Assembly: GCF_000067045.1 (NCBI RefSeq)
Contig: NC_010125.1
Span: forward strand, 3,760,001 to 3,824,000
DNA: 64,000 bases
Source of the DNA: Gluconacetobacter diazotrophicus PA1 5
Lineage (GTDB): Bacteria; Pseudomonadota; Alphaproteobacteria; Acetobacterales; Acetobacteraceae
Reading direction: 5' to 3'
Shown: one piece after another, positions 36,205 to 45,202 of the stretch
Layout of the letters: each line of letters begins with the position of its first letter
Numbering within the stretch: the stretch's first letter is position 1
Notes under the pieces: generated by a model
Database searches by the model: none
Seen by the model: only the letters and a program-made list of their open reading frames with translations
What the model was told of the DNA's origin: nothing
Program-made: the position numbers and the translations under genes

Positions 36205-38490
36205 TTACAGGTTGGCGGTGAAGGAGAACTTGAAGGTCCTGGGCAGGCCTTCCAGCAGGTAGCCGTTGAAGGCCGAGGCCCAGTAGCGGGTATTGGCCAG
36301 GTTATCGACGCCGAAGCGCAGCGTCAGCGGCTTGTGATCGACCGCGAAGGTGTAGCGCGCCGCCAGGTCGAAGCGCGTCCAGACCGGCAGGTGCAGCGTA
36401 TTGGCGGTGTTGACCCACTGCTTGCCCGTATTGACCACGCGGCCGACGACCGTCGCCCCCTTCAGGAAGGGCAGGTCGTATTCCAGGTTGCCGTTGATCG
36501 TGTAGTTGGGCACGCCGATCGCGCTGTGGCCGTCCTGCAGGCCGCCGGCGGTGCGCCGCAGGTCGGCGTCGATGACCGTGCCGCCGCCGTTGAAGCGCAG
36601 GCCCGGCAGGATCTGGCCGTTGACGTTCAGTTCGACGCCGCGATTGCGTTGCAGCCCGTCCTCGGTGAAGCGGTAGGTGCCGGTGTTGCCGATCGCCTGG
36701 GTGTAGGCGTTGGGCTGCGAGATTTCGTAGACCGCGAGCGACGTGCTGAAGCGGCCGGTATCGTATTTGGCGCCGACTTCGTACTGCGTCGATTTGTAGG
36801 GCGCGAACACCTGCCCGACATTGACGACGTTGCCCGATGCCGTCTGGCCCGGCGACAGCCCTTCGATCCGGTTGAAATAGAGCGCGGTGCGGCGCGTCGG
36901 GTGCACGACCAGTCCCACGACCGGGGTGATGGCGTCCTGGTCGTAACGCGAATTGACCGGCCCCCGGCCGGAGGGCACGTAGTCGTAGCCGTCGATCAGC
37001 ATGTTCTGGTAGCGGAACCCGGCCGTCAGCGCGACGCGGTCGCGGAAGAAGGACATGGTGTCCGAGAAGAACAGGCTGTACAGCCGCGTGTCGTTGATCG
37101 GCTGCGGGTTGCCGACATTGCCGCCGTTGAAGGTGTTGGCCAGCGGCGCCGTATAGGCCGTGCGGTAGATGTTGGTGGAAATCGAGGTCAGGGCCATCGA
37201 ATAGGCCGTGTCCGTTTCCTCCCACAGGGCGGAGCCGCCGGCGTTGATCTCGTGCCGGACCGGGCCGGTGTCGAAATGGGCGCGCACGCCGGCGCGGGTG
37301 CTTTCGTTCGTCTGCACGTAGGGGACGTACATGCTGCCGGCGGTGCCGTCGCCCGTGGCGGTGTCGGTGACGGTGGGGTTGGAATAATTGCCCTGCTCGT
37401 TCCCGCCCATGCCGCCGAACGCGCCGTAGAGGGTGACGTGCTTGGACAGGTCGTGTTCGACGTTGAGCATGCCGAAGATGTAGTTCAACTGGTTATAGGC
37501 CCAGGGCTGGCCGAAATTGCCGGCGGGGGCTACCGGGCGCGGGACGGCGGTGACGCCGGTGCCCAGGAAGATGGCCGGCCGGCCCCAGTCCACGCCCTGG
37601 TTCTGGTAGTCCATGTCCAGCGAGATGCGGGTGCGGTCGTCGTGCCAGTCGAAATCCGCGCCCAGGGCGGCGGAATGGCGATGTTCGTGGTCGATGGAAT
37701 CCTCGCCGGACTGGCCGGCGACGTTCAGCCGGAAGCCGAAGGCGTTGTCCCGGCCGAAGCGGCGGCCGAAATCGACGCTGCCGCCGCCCAGGGCGTTGCT
37801 GGTGTAGTCGCCGGTGACCTGGGTGATCGGCGTGTCGGTCGCGTGCTTGAACATCAGGTTGATGTTGCCGCCGATGGCCGAGCCGCCGGGCGCGGCCCCG
37901 TTGAGGAATGCGCTGGCGCCGTTCAGCACCTGCACCTGGTCGTAGAGCTGCGGCGAGACGAGCTGGCGGGGGGTGATGCCGTACAGGCCGTTGATCGACA
38001 CGTCGTCGCCGTCGATCTGGAAGCCGCGGATCACGAACATCTCGGAGAAATTGCCGTATCCGTACGTGGTGCGGACGGACGGATCGTTCTCCAGCACCTG
38101 GCCCAGGGTCTGGGATTGCTGGTTCAGGATCAGGCTGGAGGTGTAGCTGCGGACGTTGAAGGGGACGTCCAGGCCCTTCTTGGTCCCCAGTACGCCCAGT
38201 TGGCCGCCGCTGATGACCTGCATCTGGTTCTGGCGCCTGGCCGTCACCACGATCTTTTCGTCCTTCGTGGCTTCGGACCGGGTCGGGGTGTCCTGCTTGC
38301 CGGCGTCGGGTGTTTTTTGGGGGTGCGTCTGGTTCTGGCTCTGGTTCTGGTTCTGGCTCTGGCTTGGGATCCGGGTCTGGTCCGCTGCCCGGGCGGGCGC
38401 CAGCGGCAGGATGCCGGTCGCGACGGTCAGGAGGACGAACCCGGCGGCGTGGGGCCGGTGATCGGGCGACGGGCGAAGGAACAGGGTCAC
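36205..38490 (-). CDS. TonB-dependent siderophore receptor
   Basis: 761 residues from GTG 38490, which starts a good signal peptide (VTLFLRPSPDHRPHAAGFVL to APARAA). A Gln/Asn-rich linker made by a 6-bp tandem repeat precedes the plug domain (KIVVTARRQNQMQVISGG, QTLGQVLENDPSVRT, VQVLNGASAFLNGAAPGGSAIGG) and a barrel ending FKFSFTANL. The plug sequence is of the ferric-siderophore type. An in-frame ATG exists at 38574, but it lies beyond the Fur-like box and is unlikely to be used. Iron-repressed expression is inferred. Confidence 0.8.
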   Translation of the reverse strand: MTLFLRPSPDHRPHAAGFVLLTVATGILPLAPARAADQTRIPSQSQNQNQSQNQTHPQKTPDAGKQDTPTRSEATKDEKIVVTARRQNQMQVISGGQLGVLGTKKGLDVPFNVRSYTSSLILNQQSQTLGQVLENDPSVRTTYGYGNFSEMFVIRGFQIDGDDVSINGLYGITPRQLVSPQLYDQVQVLNGASAFLNGAAPGGSAIGGNINLMFKHATDTPITQVTGDYTSNALGGGSVDFGRRFGRDNAFGFRLNVAGQSGEDSIDHEHRHSAALGADFDWHDDRTRISLDMDYQNQGVDWGRPAIFLGTGVTAVPRPVAPAGNFGQPWAYNQLNYIFGMLNVEHDLSKHVTLYGAFGGMGGNEQGNYSNPTVTDTATGDGTAGSMYVPYVQTNESTRAGVRAHFDTGPVRHEINAGGSALWEETDTAYSMALTSISTNIYRTAYTAPLANTFNGGNVGNPQPINDTRLYSLFFSDTMSFFRDRVALTAGFRYQNMLIDGYDYVPSGRGPVNSRYDQDAITPVVGLVVHPTRRTALYFNRIEGLSPGQTASGNVVNVGQVFAPYKSTQYEVGAKYDTGRFSTSLAVYEISQPNAYTQAIGNTGTYRFTEDGLQRNRGVELNVNGQILPGLRFNGGGTVIDADLRRTAGGLQDGHSAIGVPNYTINGNLEYDLPFLKGATVVGRVVNTGKQWVNTANTLHLPVWTRFDLAARYTFAVDHKPLTLRFGVDNLANTRYWASAFNGYLLEGLPRTFKFSFTANL
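38328..38363. repeat. Six tandem TCTGGY hexamers inside the receptor gene
   Basis: The hexamer encodes alternating Gln-Asn/Gln-Ser dipeptides in the linker between signal peptide and plug domain. Slippage would change length by two residues without breaking the frame. Confidence 0.75.
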
Positions 38491-38536
38491 GGGGGCCTCG
38501 GTGACAGCAATTTCGAGGCCACGTGATATTCGACAC

Positions 38537-38552
38537 TGAGAATTATTCGCAA
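38537..38552. promoter_or_regulatory. Fur-box-like operator of siderophore receptor 38490
   Basis: TGAGAATTATTCGCAA, a 7-1-7 near-palindrome, 47 bp upstream of the GTG start. See the matching site at 31977-31992. Confidence 0.6.
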
Positions 38553-38615
38553 CATGAATTTCGGTTCCGGACAATGTTTTACGGCCTTTCGCGGGATGTG
38601 TGGCGCGGCCGACAC

Positions 38616-38638
38616 ATGCGAGTGGCTCGCAATTGCAA
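38616..38638 (+). promoter_or_regulatory. 23-bp motif, copy 3
   Basis: Matches copy 1 (11999-12021) at 19 of 23 positions, with identical right half CTCGCAATTGCAA and TGCGA-N5-TCGCA symmetry. It lies about 125 bp upstream of the siderophore receptor start. Confidence 0.45.
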
Positions 38639-38706
38639 ATTGTGCGGGGCTGTCATTCCGGGTGGGCGGGACGCACTGGCTCCGGCGCGTCCCGCGGGGT
38701 TGTTAC

Positions 38707-38790
38707 AGGCTGTTTCAAAAGCCCTGATGCTGAGCAAGAGCGGCCCGAAATGCGCGTCGGATCGCCGGCAGCAGGGCTTTTGAACAGCCC
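38707..38790. mobile_element. Small inverted-repeat element (MITE-like) at the TolC gene stop
   Basis: About 84 bp. The left end GGCTGTTTCAAAAGCCCTG and the right end CAGGGCTTTTGAACAGCC are inverted repeats with a one-base gap, flanked by a 5-bp duplication GTTAC (38702-38706 and 38791-38795). No coding capacity. It probably folds as a terminator for the leftward efflux operon, whose stop codon TAA lies inside the duplication. Confidence 0.65.
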
Positions 38791-38791
38791 G

Positions 38792-40279
38792 TTACTGGCA
38801 TGGTGCGGAGTCGGGGCACGCATCCTGCCAGCCGACGCGGTCCAGCGTCGCTACCGCGCCGGTCCAGGGGACCCAGCCGGGGGCGCGGGCGCGGCGCAGG
38901 GCGGTGTTCGGGTCGTAGGTCCGTTCGCCCGGCAGCAGGGTGGCGGCCGACAGGCGGCCGATGGTGGCCAGCAGGCTGGCCTCGGCCACGATCGTGTCGT
39001 GGCGGCTTTCGGCCAGCGAGACCTCGGCCGCGCGCAGGTTCTGGTCGGCGATCAGCACGTCGATGGTGCTGCGCATGCCGTAGCCGTATTCGGTCTGGTA
39101 GCCGCGCAGGGCCGTGGTGGCCGACGCCACCTGCGCGCGGCCGGCGCGGATGGCCACCATGCCGGACTGGACCTGCTGCCAGGCGGTGACCACGCCCTGG
39201 ATCGCGGCGCGGCGCGAGGCCTCGACGGTCTGGCGCGCGGTTTCGAACCTGTCGCGCGCCTGGCGGATCTGCGCGCTGTACAGGCCGCCGCTTTCGATCG
39301 GCTGGCTGAAGGTGACCATGCCCGTGACCTCCTGGTCGTAGGACGATCCGTGGAAGGGCGAGGCCGCGCCGATCGACCCCAGGGTGGCCCGCACGCCGAT
39401 CGTGGGGTTCCACGATGCGCGGGCGACGTCGATGTCGGCCGCGCTGGCGTCCTGGGCCGCGCGGTCGCGCGCCAGGGCGGGGTTGGATTGCTGGGCCAGC
39501 GCCACCGCCTGGGGCAGGGTGGCGGGCAGGGCGGGCAGGGCCTCGGGCTGGGTCAGCGGCCCCGGGTCCGCCCCGACGGCGGCGCGGAAGGTGGCGCTGC
39601 TGGCGGTCAGTTGCGCCTGGGCAGCCGCCAGCGCGGCTTCGGCGGCGTCACGCTGGGATTCTGCCTGTTCGACGTCGGTCCGCGTCACCTGCCGGGTGGC
39701 GTCGCCCCCCAGGTTGAAGCGGGTGGTGGTCAGCCGGGCCTGGCGGGTCAGGGTGCCCAGGTCGGCCTGGCGCACCGCCAGGATGTCGCGGTCGCGCAGC
39801 ACGTCCATGTAGGCGGAGACGACGGTCTGGAAGGTCTGGGCCTCGGTCAGGCGCAGGGCGTGGCCGGCGGCGTAGGACCGGGCGTCGGCGGCGCGGACCT
39901 TGTTGGCGACCTGGCCGCCGGTATAGATCGGCTGGTTGACGGCCAGGTAGGTCTCGGCGTCGTTGGTCTGGAACGATCCCAGCGCGTATTCGCCGGTATA
40001 GGGTCCCTGCTGGTAGACGGCGTTGACGTTGGCGGTTACGGTCGGGCGCCAGCCGCTGCGGGCCTGGGCCGAATCCTCGGTCGCCGCGCGCTGCGCCGCC
40101 TGCTGGCCCAGCAGGCCGGGATTGCCCCGGTAGGCCAGCGCCAGGGCCTGCTGCAGGGTCATGGCCGTACCTTGGGCCGTACCTTGGGCTGTAGCCTGGG
40201 CCGTATTTTGGGCCGAAGCCGGGGCCGGTTCCTGGAGGGCCGCGGCCGCGACCAGTCCGGCGAGGATCATCTTATTCAT
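38792..40279 (-). CDS. TolC-family outer-membrane efflux protein
   Basis: 495 residues. Signal peptide (AAAALQEPAPASAQ), then the two-repeat OEP layout: MTLQQALALAYRGNPGLLGQ and, later, TLPQAVALAQQSNPALARDRAAQDASAADIDVARASWNP, with long Ala/Gln-rich coiled helices. It forms the outer-membrane channel and periplasmic tunnel of a tripartite exporter. It is the last gene of the operon starting at 47219 and overlaps the upstream permease by 8 bp. The N-terminal AQ/GTAQ repeats are unusual but short. Confidence 0.85.
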   Translation of the reverse strand: MNKMILAGLVAAAALQEPAPASAQNTAQATAQGTAQGTAMTLQQALALAYRGNPGLLGQQAAQRAATEDSAQARSGWRPTVTANVNAVYQQGPYTGEYALGSFQTNDAETYLAVNQPIYTGGQVANKVRAADARSYAAGHALRLTEAQTFQTVVSAYMDVLRDRDILAVRQADLGTLTRQARLTTTRFNLGGDATRQVTRTDVEQAESQRDAAEAALAAAQAQLTASSATFRAAVGADPGPLTQPEALPALPATLPQAVALAQQSNPALARDRAAQDASAADIDVARASWNPTIGVRATLGSIGAASPFHGSSYDQEVTGMVTFSQPIESGGLYSAQIRQARDRFETARQTVEASRRAAIQGVVTAWQQVQSGMVAIRAGRAQVASATTALRGYQTEYGYGMRSTIDVLIADQNLRAAEVSLAESRHDTIVAEASLLATIGRLSAATLLPGERTYDPNTALRRARAPGWVPWTGAVATLDRVGWQDACPDSAPCQ

Positions 40280-42713
40280 GGCGGAGGGCTTTCGCGGGTT
40301 CGGCGCGGGCGACGCGGAGGGTCTGGCCGATGATGGTGAGCAGCGAGAGCGCGGTCGCGGCCAGGCTGACGACGACGAAATAGAGCGGCGAGAGGCCGAC
40401 GCGCTGGTCGAAGCCGGCCAGCCAGCCGCGCATGGTCATCCAGGCGACGGGCCAGGCGATCAGGTTGGCCAGCAGCACGGGGCGCAGGAACTGCGTGGCC
40501 AGCAGGACCAGCACGTCACGCGTGCTGGCGCCCAGCGTCTTGCGGATGCCGATTTCATGCACCCGCCGCGCGGCGTTGAACGAGGACAGGCCGTAGAGGC
40601 CGAGGCAGGCGATGACGACCGCGACCCCGGCGCCCAGCGTGAACAGCCGCCCGCGCTGCTGGTCGGGCTGGTAATAGGGGGCCAGGCGGCTGCCGGCGGA
40701 TTCGCCCGTGAAGGGAATTTCGGGGGCCAGGGTGCGCCATGTCGCCTGCAGGCGCTGCAGCATCACGTCCGGCGCGATGTCGGCCGTGCGCACGGCGACG
40801 ACGGAATTTTCGATGACCGCGTCGGTGCGCATGTAGACCTGGGGTTCCACCGGGCTGCGCGGTGACATGAAGCGCACGTCGCGGACCACGCCGACGATGG
40901 TGAACCGCGCCGCGTCCTGCGTCACCACGTGGCCGATGGCCGCCGCCGCGCTGGAAAAGCCCAGCGGGCCCAGCGCGCGTTCGTTGATCACGACGTTGGC
41001 CGTGCCGGGGTGCCTGGCGTCGACCCTGGCGGTGGGGGAGATGTCCTGCCCGTGGGCGGCGTCGAACCAGCGGCCGGCCAGCAGGGTGATGCCGTAGGTC
41101 TGGCGGTAGTCGCGCGCCACCCATTCCATGGTCAGCAGCGCGTCGATCTGCGGGTTGTCGGCGCGCCGGAAGTCCTCGTTGCTCTGGTTGTTCGAGCGGG
41201 GCTGCCGGTCGGACAGGGTGACGGAGCGCACGCCGGGCAGGGCGCGCAGGGCCTCCATGACCGTCTGCTGCCGGGCCGCGACCTGCTGCGAGCGTTCCAG
41301 CGAGACCAGGAAGAGCTGGTCCTGGCGGAAGCCGCGATCGGCCTGGCGGATGAAGGCGGCCTGGGCGTTGACCACCAGCGTGCAGATGGCGAACGTGATG
41401 GCGAAGCCGAACTGCGCCACCACCAGGATCGTGCGCAGGTGCTGGCCCATCCGCCCGCCCGAGGGAATGCGCGAGGCCGCCAGCACCGCGGCGGGGCGAT
41501 AGCCCGACAGCACCAGCGCCGGATACAGGCCGGCGGCGATGCCCACCACCAGCACGACCAGCGCCAGCCGGGGCAGCAGCCAGCCGTAATCGATCGCGAC
41601 CGCCCATCCGCCCATGGTGTTGACGAAGGGCAGGGCGATTTCCGCCAGGGCGGTGCCCAGCAGCGCGCAGGGGATCAGCAGGATGACCGATTCCGCCAGG
41701 AACTGGACCAGCAATTGCGGGCGGGTGGCGCCCAGCACCTTGCGCAGCGCGACCTCACGCGCGCGCAGGCCGGCGCGGGCGGTGGCCAGGTTGACGTAAT
41801 TGATCGCGGCGGCGGCCAGGGCCAGGATGCCGACGATGCCCAGCGCGTCGATGACCCGGCGGTCGCTGCCGTCCTCGCCGCCGAAAAGCTGCAGGTTGCC
41901 GAAATGCGTGGTCAGCAGCGGGGTCAGCGACAGTTGGAACCAGCCCGGCTTGATCTCGGGATCGGTCATGCGGCGGTGGACGAAATCCGGCAGGCCGGCG
42001 AGGACCGAGGCGGCGTCCGCCGCCGTGCGGAAGCGCAGCCAGGTCTGTCCCGAACTGGAGTCCCAGTTGTGGAAGGCCAGCATGCGGTCCTTCATGTCCT
42101 GCGGGAAGACCGCCAGGATGTCGGGGCGCATCGTCTGGTCGCGCGGTACGTCGCGGAACACGGCGGAGACGGTATAGAGCGTGCGCCGGTCGTTCTCGGT
42201 CATGCCCAGTTGCCGGCCGCGCGCGTCCACGGTGCCGAACAGGCGGCGGGCGGTGGATTCGCTGATCGCGACCCGGTCGGGGGCGGCCAGCGCGTCATGG
42301 GCGTCGCCGTCGCGCATGGGCAGGGCGAAGACGTCGAAGAAGGTGGGATCGACGTAATGGACCACCGTCATCGCCGGATGGCCGTGGCTGGTATCGACGG
42401 CCGTGTCGCGCTGCGCGTCGCGCGTGGCGGCGGCGATCTGCGGGAAATCGGCGCGCAGCGGGTCGTAGGCGGCGAAGGTGGTGAACATGCTGCGCATCGG
42501 CGCGCGGCTGGGCAGCGACCAGATTTCATCCATTCGCTGGATCAGGGCGGCGTGGGGAACCTGGCGGTCGAACCCGTATTCGAAGCGCACGACCAGCGAC
42601 AGGACCAGGCACACCGCGATGCCCAGCCCCAGCCCCGCGACGTTGAGCGCGACATAGAGCCGGTGCCGCAGGGCGGACCGGTAGAAGGCGATCAGGGCAT
42701 TCGCGATCAGCAT
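40272..42713 (-). CDS. MacB/FtsX-type ABC permease, paralogue 2
   Basis: 813 residues. One N-terminal membrane helix (LYVALNVAGLGLGIAVCLVL), a large periplasmic domain, three helices with the FtsX motif (ARAGLRAREVALRKVLGATRPQLLVQFL), a second such unit near the C-terminus (RRVHEIGIRKTLGASTRDVLVLL). This is a double MacB_PCD-FtsX protein. It is closely similar over its whole length to the permease just upstream (42750-45188), so the pair arose by tandem duplication and may form a heterodimer. MacB-type systems move substrates from the periplasm by mechanotransmission. Confidence 0.85.
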   Translation of the reverse strand: MLIANALIAFYRSALRHRLYVALNVAGLGLGIAVCLVLSLVVRFEYGFDRQVPHAALIQRMDEIWSLPSRAPMRSMFTTFAAYDPLRADFPQIAAATRDAQRDTAVDTSHGHPAMTVVHYVDPTFFDVFALPMRDGDAHDALAAPDRVAISESTARRLFGTVDARGRQLGMTENDRRTLYTVSAVFRDVPRDQTMRPDILAVFPQDMKDRMLAFHNWDSSSGQTWLRFRTAADAASVLAGLPDFVHRRMTDPEIKPGWFQLSLTPLLTTHFGNLQLFGGEDGSDRRVIDALGIVGILALAAAAINYVNLATARAGLRAREVALRKVLGATRPQLLVQFLAESVILLIPCALLGTALAEIALPFVNTMGGWAVAIDYGWLLPRLALVVLVVGIAAGLYPALVLSGYRPAAVLAASRIPSGGRMGQHLRTILVVAQFGFAITFAICTLVVNAQAAFIRQADRGFRQDQLFLVSLERSQQVAARQQTVMEALRALPGVRSVTLSDRQPRSNNQSNEDFRRADNPQIDALLTMEWVARDYRQTYGITLLAGRWFDAAHGQDISPTARVDARHPGTANVVINERALGPLGFSSAAAAIGHVVTQDAARFTIVGVVRDVRFMSPRSPVEPQVYMRTDAVIENSVVAVRTADIAPDVMLQRLQATWRTLAPEIPFTGESAGSRLAPYYQPDQQRGRLFTLGAGVAVVIACLGLYGLSSFNAARRVHEIGIRKTLGASTRDVLVLLATQFLRPVLLANLIAWPVAWMTMRGWLAGFDQRVGLSPLYFVVVSLAATALSLLTIIGQTLRVARAEPAKALRHE

Positions 42714-42749
42714 GACGGTGGACCTCGATCGGAAGGGGGATGGGGGGCG

Positions 42750-45188
42750 TCAGTCATGGCGCAGGGCCTTCGCGGGTTCGGCGCGGGCGACGCGCAGGGT
42801 CTGGCCGATGATGGTGAGCAGCGAGAGCGCGGTCGCGGCCAGGCTGACGACGACGAAATAGAGCGGCGAGAGGCCGACACGCTGGTCGAAGCCGGCCAGC
42901 CAGCCGCGCATGGCCATCCAGGCGACGGGCCAGGCGATCAAATTGGCCAGCAGCACGGGGCGCAGGAACTGCGTGGCCAGCAGGACCAGCACGTCGCGCG
43001 TGTCGGCACCCAGCGTCTTGCGGATGCCGATTTCATGCACCCGCCGCGCGGCGTTGAACGAGGACAGGCCGTAGAGGCCGAGGCAGGCGATGACGACCGC
43101 GACCCCGGCGCCCAGCGTGAAGAGCTGCCCGCGCCGCTGGTCGGGCTGGTAATAATCCGCCAGGCGGCTGTCGGCGGATTCGCCTACGAAGGGCAGGTCG
43201 GGCGCGATGGTGCGCCAGGCGTCCTGCAGGCGGCGCAGCATCGCGTCCGGGGGCACGCCGTCGGCGCGCACGGCGATGACGGTGTCGGTGATGATGTCGT
43301 CGGTGCGCAGGTAGAGCAGTGGCTCGACGGGTTCGCGCGCCGACATGAAGCGCACGTCGCGGACCACGCCGATGATCACCAGGCGCGCCTGCCTTTCCGT
43401 CAGGACGTGGCCGATGGCCGCCGCCGCGTCGGGAAAGTCCAGCGCCCGCACGGCGCGTTCATTGATGACGACGCTGGCCGTCGCCGGCGCCGGGCCGGTG
43501 AACAGGGACCTGGTCGCCCTGTCCTGGCCATGCGCCGCGTCGAACCAGCGTCCGGCGAGCAGGGTGATGCCGTAGGTCTGGGGATAGTCGCGGCCGACCC
43601 GCTCCCTCGTCAGGCTGGGGTCGACCGAGGGGCGGTCCATCCGTTTGAAATCGCTGGTGTTGCGGCTGGTGGAACGCGGTTGGCGGTCCGACAGCGTGAT
43701 CGCGTCCACCCCCGGCACGGCGCGCAGCGTGTCCAGGATCGCCTGCTGGCGGGCCTGCATCCGGTCCGAGGCCAGCAGCGAGACCAGGTACAGATGATGC
43801 TGGCGGAATCCGCGATCGGCGGTGCGGATGAAGGCGGCCTGCGCGTTGACCACCAGCGTGCAGATGGCGAAGGCGATGGCGAAGCTGAACTGCGCCAGCA
43901 CCAGGATATTGCGCAGGCGCTGGCCCATCCGGCCGCCCGACGGCACGCGTGACGCCGCCAGCACGGCGGCGGGGCGGTAGCCGGACAGCACCAGCGCCGG
44001 ATACAGGCCGGCGGCGATGCCCACCACGATGACGACCAGCGCCAGCCGGGGCAGCAGCCAGCCATAATCGATCGTGACCGCCCAGCCGCCCATGGTGTTG
44101 ACGAAGGGCAGGACGAGTTCGGCCAGTGCCAGGCCCAGCACCGCGCACGGCAGCAGCAGCAGCACCGATTCCGTCAGGAACTGCACCAGCAATTGCAGGC
44201 GGGTGGCGCCCAGCACCTTGCGCAATGCGACCTCACGCGCGCGCAGGCCGGCGCGGGCGGTGGCCAGGTTGACGTAATTGATCACGGCCGCGACCAGGGC
44301 CAGCAGGCCCACCAGGCCCAGCGCGTCGATGACGCGGCGGTCGCTGCCGCTCTGCCCGCCATAGACGTCCACATCGCCGAAATGGGCGTTCAGCAGCGGC
44401 ATCAGGGTCATCCTGAACGAGGCGTGCGAAACGTCCGGGTCGGTCATGCGGCGATGGAGGAAATCGGGCAGGCCGGCGGCCACCGGCCGGATGTCCGCCG
44501 GGGTGCGGACGCGCAGCCAGACCATGCCGGAATCCGACCCCCAGTGACGGAACGAGGCCTCGCGGTCCTTCATGTCCTGCGGGATGACGGTCAGGATGTC
44601 GGGGCGCACCGTCCAGTCGCGCGGCACGTCGCGGAACACGGCGGACACGGTATGGAGCGTGCGCCGGTCGTCCTCGGTGATGCCGACCTGGCGGCCGCGC
44701 GCGTCCGCCGTGCCGAACAGGCGGCGGGCGGTGGATTCGCTGATCGCGACGCGGTCGGGGGCGGCCAGCGCATCGCGCGCGCTGCCCTCGCGCATGGGCA
44801 GGGCGAACACGTCGAAGAAGGTGGGGTCGACGTAATCGACCGTCATCATCGCCGGATGGCCACGGCCGTCATCGACCGCGCACGGATTGTCGTCGATGCG
44901 GGTGGCGGCGGCGATCTGCGGGAAGTCGGCCAGCAGCGGGTCGTAGGCCGCGAAGGTGGTGTCCAGGCTGTGGATGGGGGGCTGGCCGGGCAGGGTCCAG
45001 ATCTCGTCCACCCGGGCGATCGTCGCGGCGCCGGGCACCTGCCGGTCGAAGCCGTATTCGAAGCGCACGACCAGCGACAGGACCACGAACACCGCGATGC
45101 CCAGCCCCAGGCCCGCGATGTTGAGGATGGCATACAGCCGGTGGCGCGACAGCATACGGCAGAAGGTCAGCAGGCCGTGGGTCAGCAC
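42750..45188 (-). CDS. MacB/FtsX-type ABC permease, paralogue 1
   Basis: 812 residues from GTG 45188, with AAAGGGA upstream and 14 bp after the ATPase stop. Same layout as paralogue 2, with VALRKVLGATRLQLL and IGIRKTLGADTRDVL marking the two FtsX units. The periplasmic domains carry most of the differences between the two copies, which suggests different partners or substrates. The frame is also open far upstream, through the ATPase gene in a non-coding frame, and joins the adaptor frame; that is not a natural fusion. Confidence 0.85.
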   Translation of the reverse strand: MLTHGLLTFCRMLSRHRLYAILNIAGLGLGIAVFVVLSLVVRFEYGFDRQVPGAATIARVDEIWTLPGQPPIHSLDTTFAAYDPLLADFPQIAAATRIDDNPCAVDDGRGHPAMMTVDYVDPTFFDVFALPMREGSARDALAAPDRVAISESTARRLFGTADARGRQVGITEDDRRTLHTVSAVFRDVPRDWTVRPDILTVIPQDMKDREASFRHWGSDSGMVWLRVRTPADIRPVAAGLPDFLHRRMTDPDVSHASFRMTLMPLLNAHFGDVDVYGGQSGSDRRVIDALGLVGLLALVAAVINYVNLATARAGLRAREVALRKVLGATRLQLLVQFLTESVLLLLPCAVLGLALAELVLPFVNTMGGWAVTIDYGWLLPRLALVVIVVGIAAGLYPALVLSGYRPAAVLAASRVPSGGRMGQRLRNILVLAQFSFAIAFAICTLVVNAQAAFIRTADRGFRQHHLYLVSLLASDRMQARQQAILDTLRAVPGVDAITLSDRQPRSTSRNTSDFKRMDRPSVDPSLTRERVGRDYPQTYGITLLAGRWFDAAHGQDRATRSLFTGPAPATASVVINERAVRALDFPDAAAAIGHVLTERQARLVIIGVVRDVRFMSAREPVEPLLYLRTDDIITDTVIAVRADGVPPDAMLRRLQDAWRTIAPDLPFVGESADSRLADYYQPDQRRGQLFTLGAGVAVVIACLGLYGLSSFNAARRVHEIGIRKTLGADTRDVLVLLATQFLRPVLLANLIAWPVAWMAMRGWLAGFDQRVGLSPLYFVVVSLAATALSLLTIIGQTLRVARAEPAKALRHD

Positions 45189-45202
45189 TGGATGCGTCCC
45201 TT

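Noticed and set aside
40929-43952. A 1,007-codon plus-strand frame with internal repetition
   Set aside because: Antisense of the two paralogous permease genes; the repetition just mirrors the duplication.
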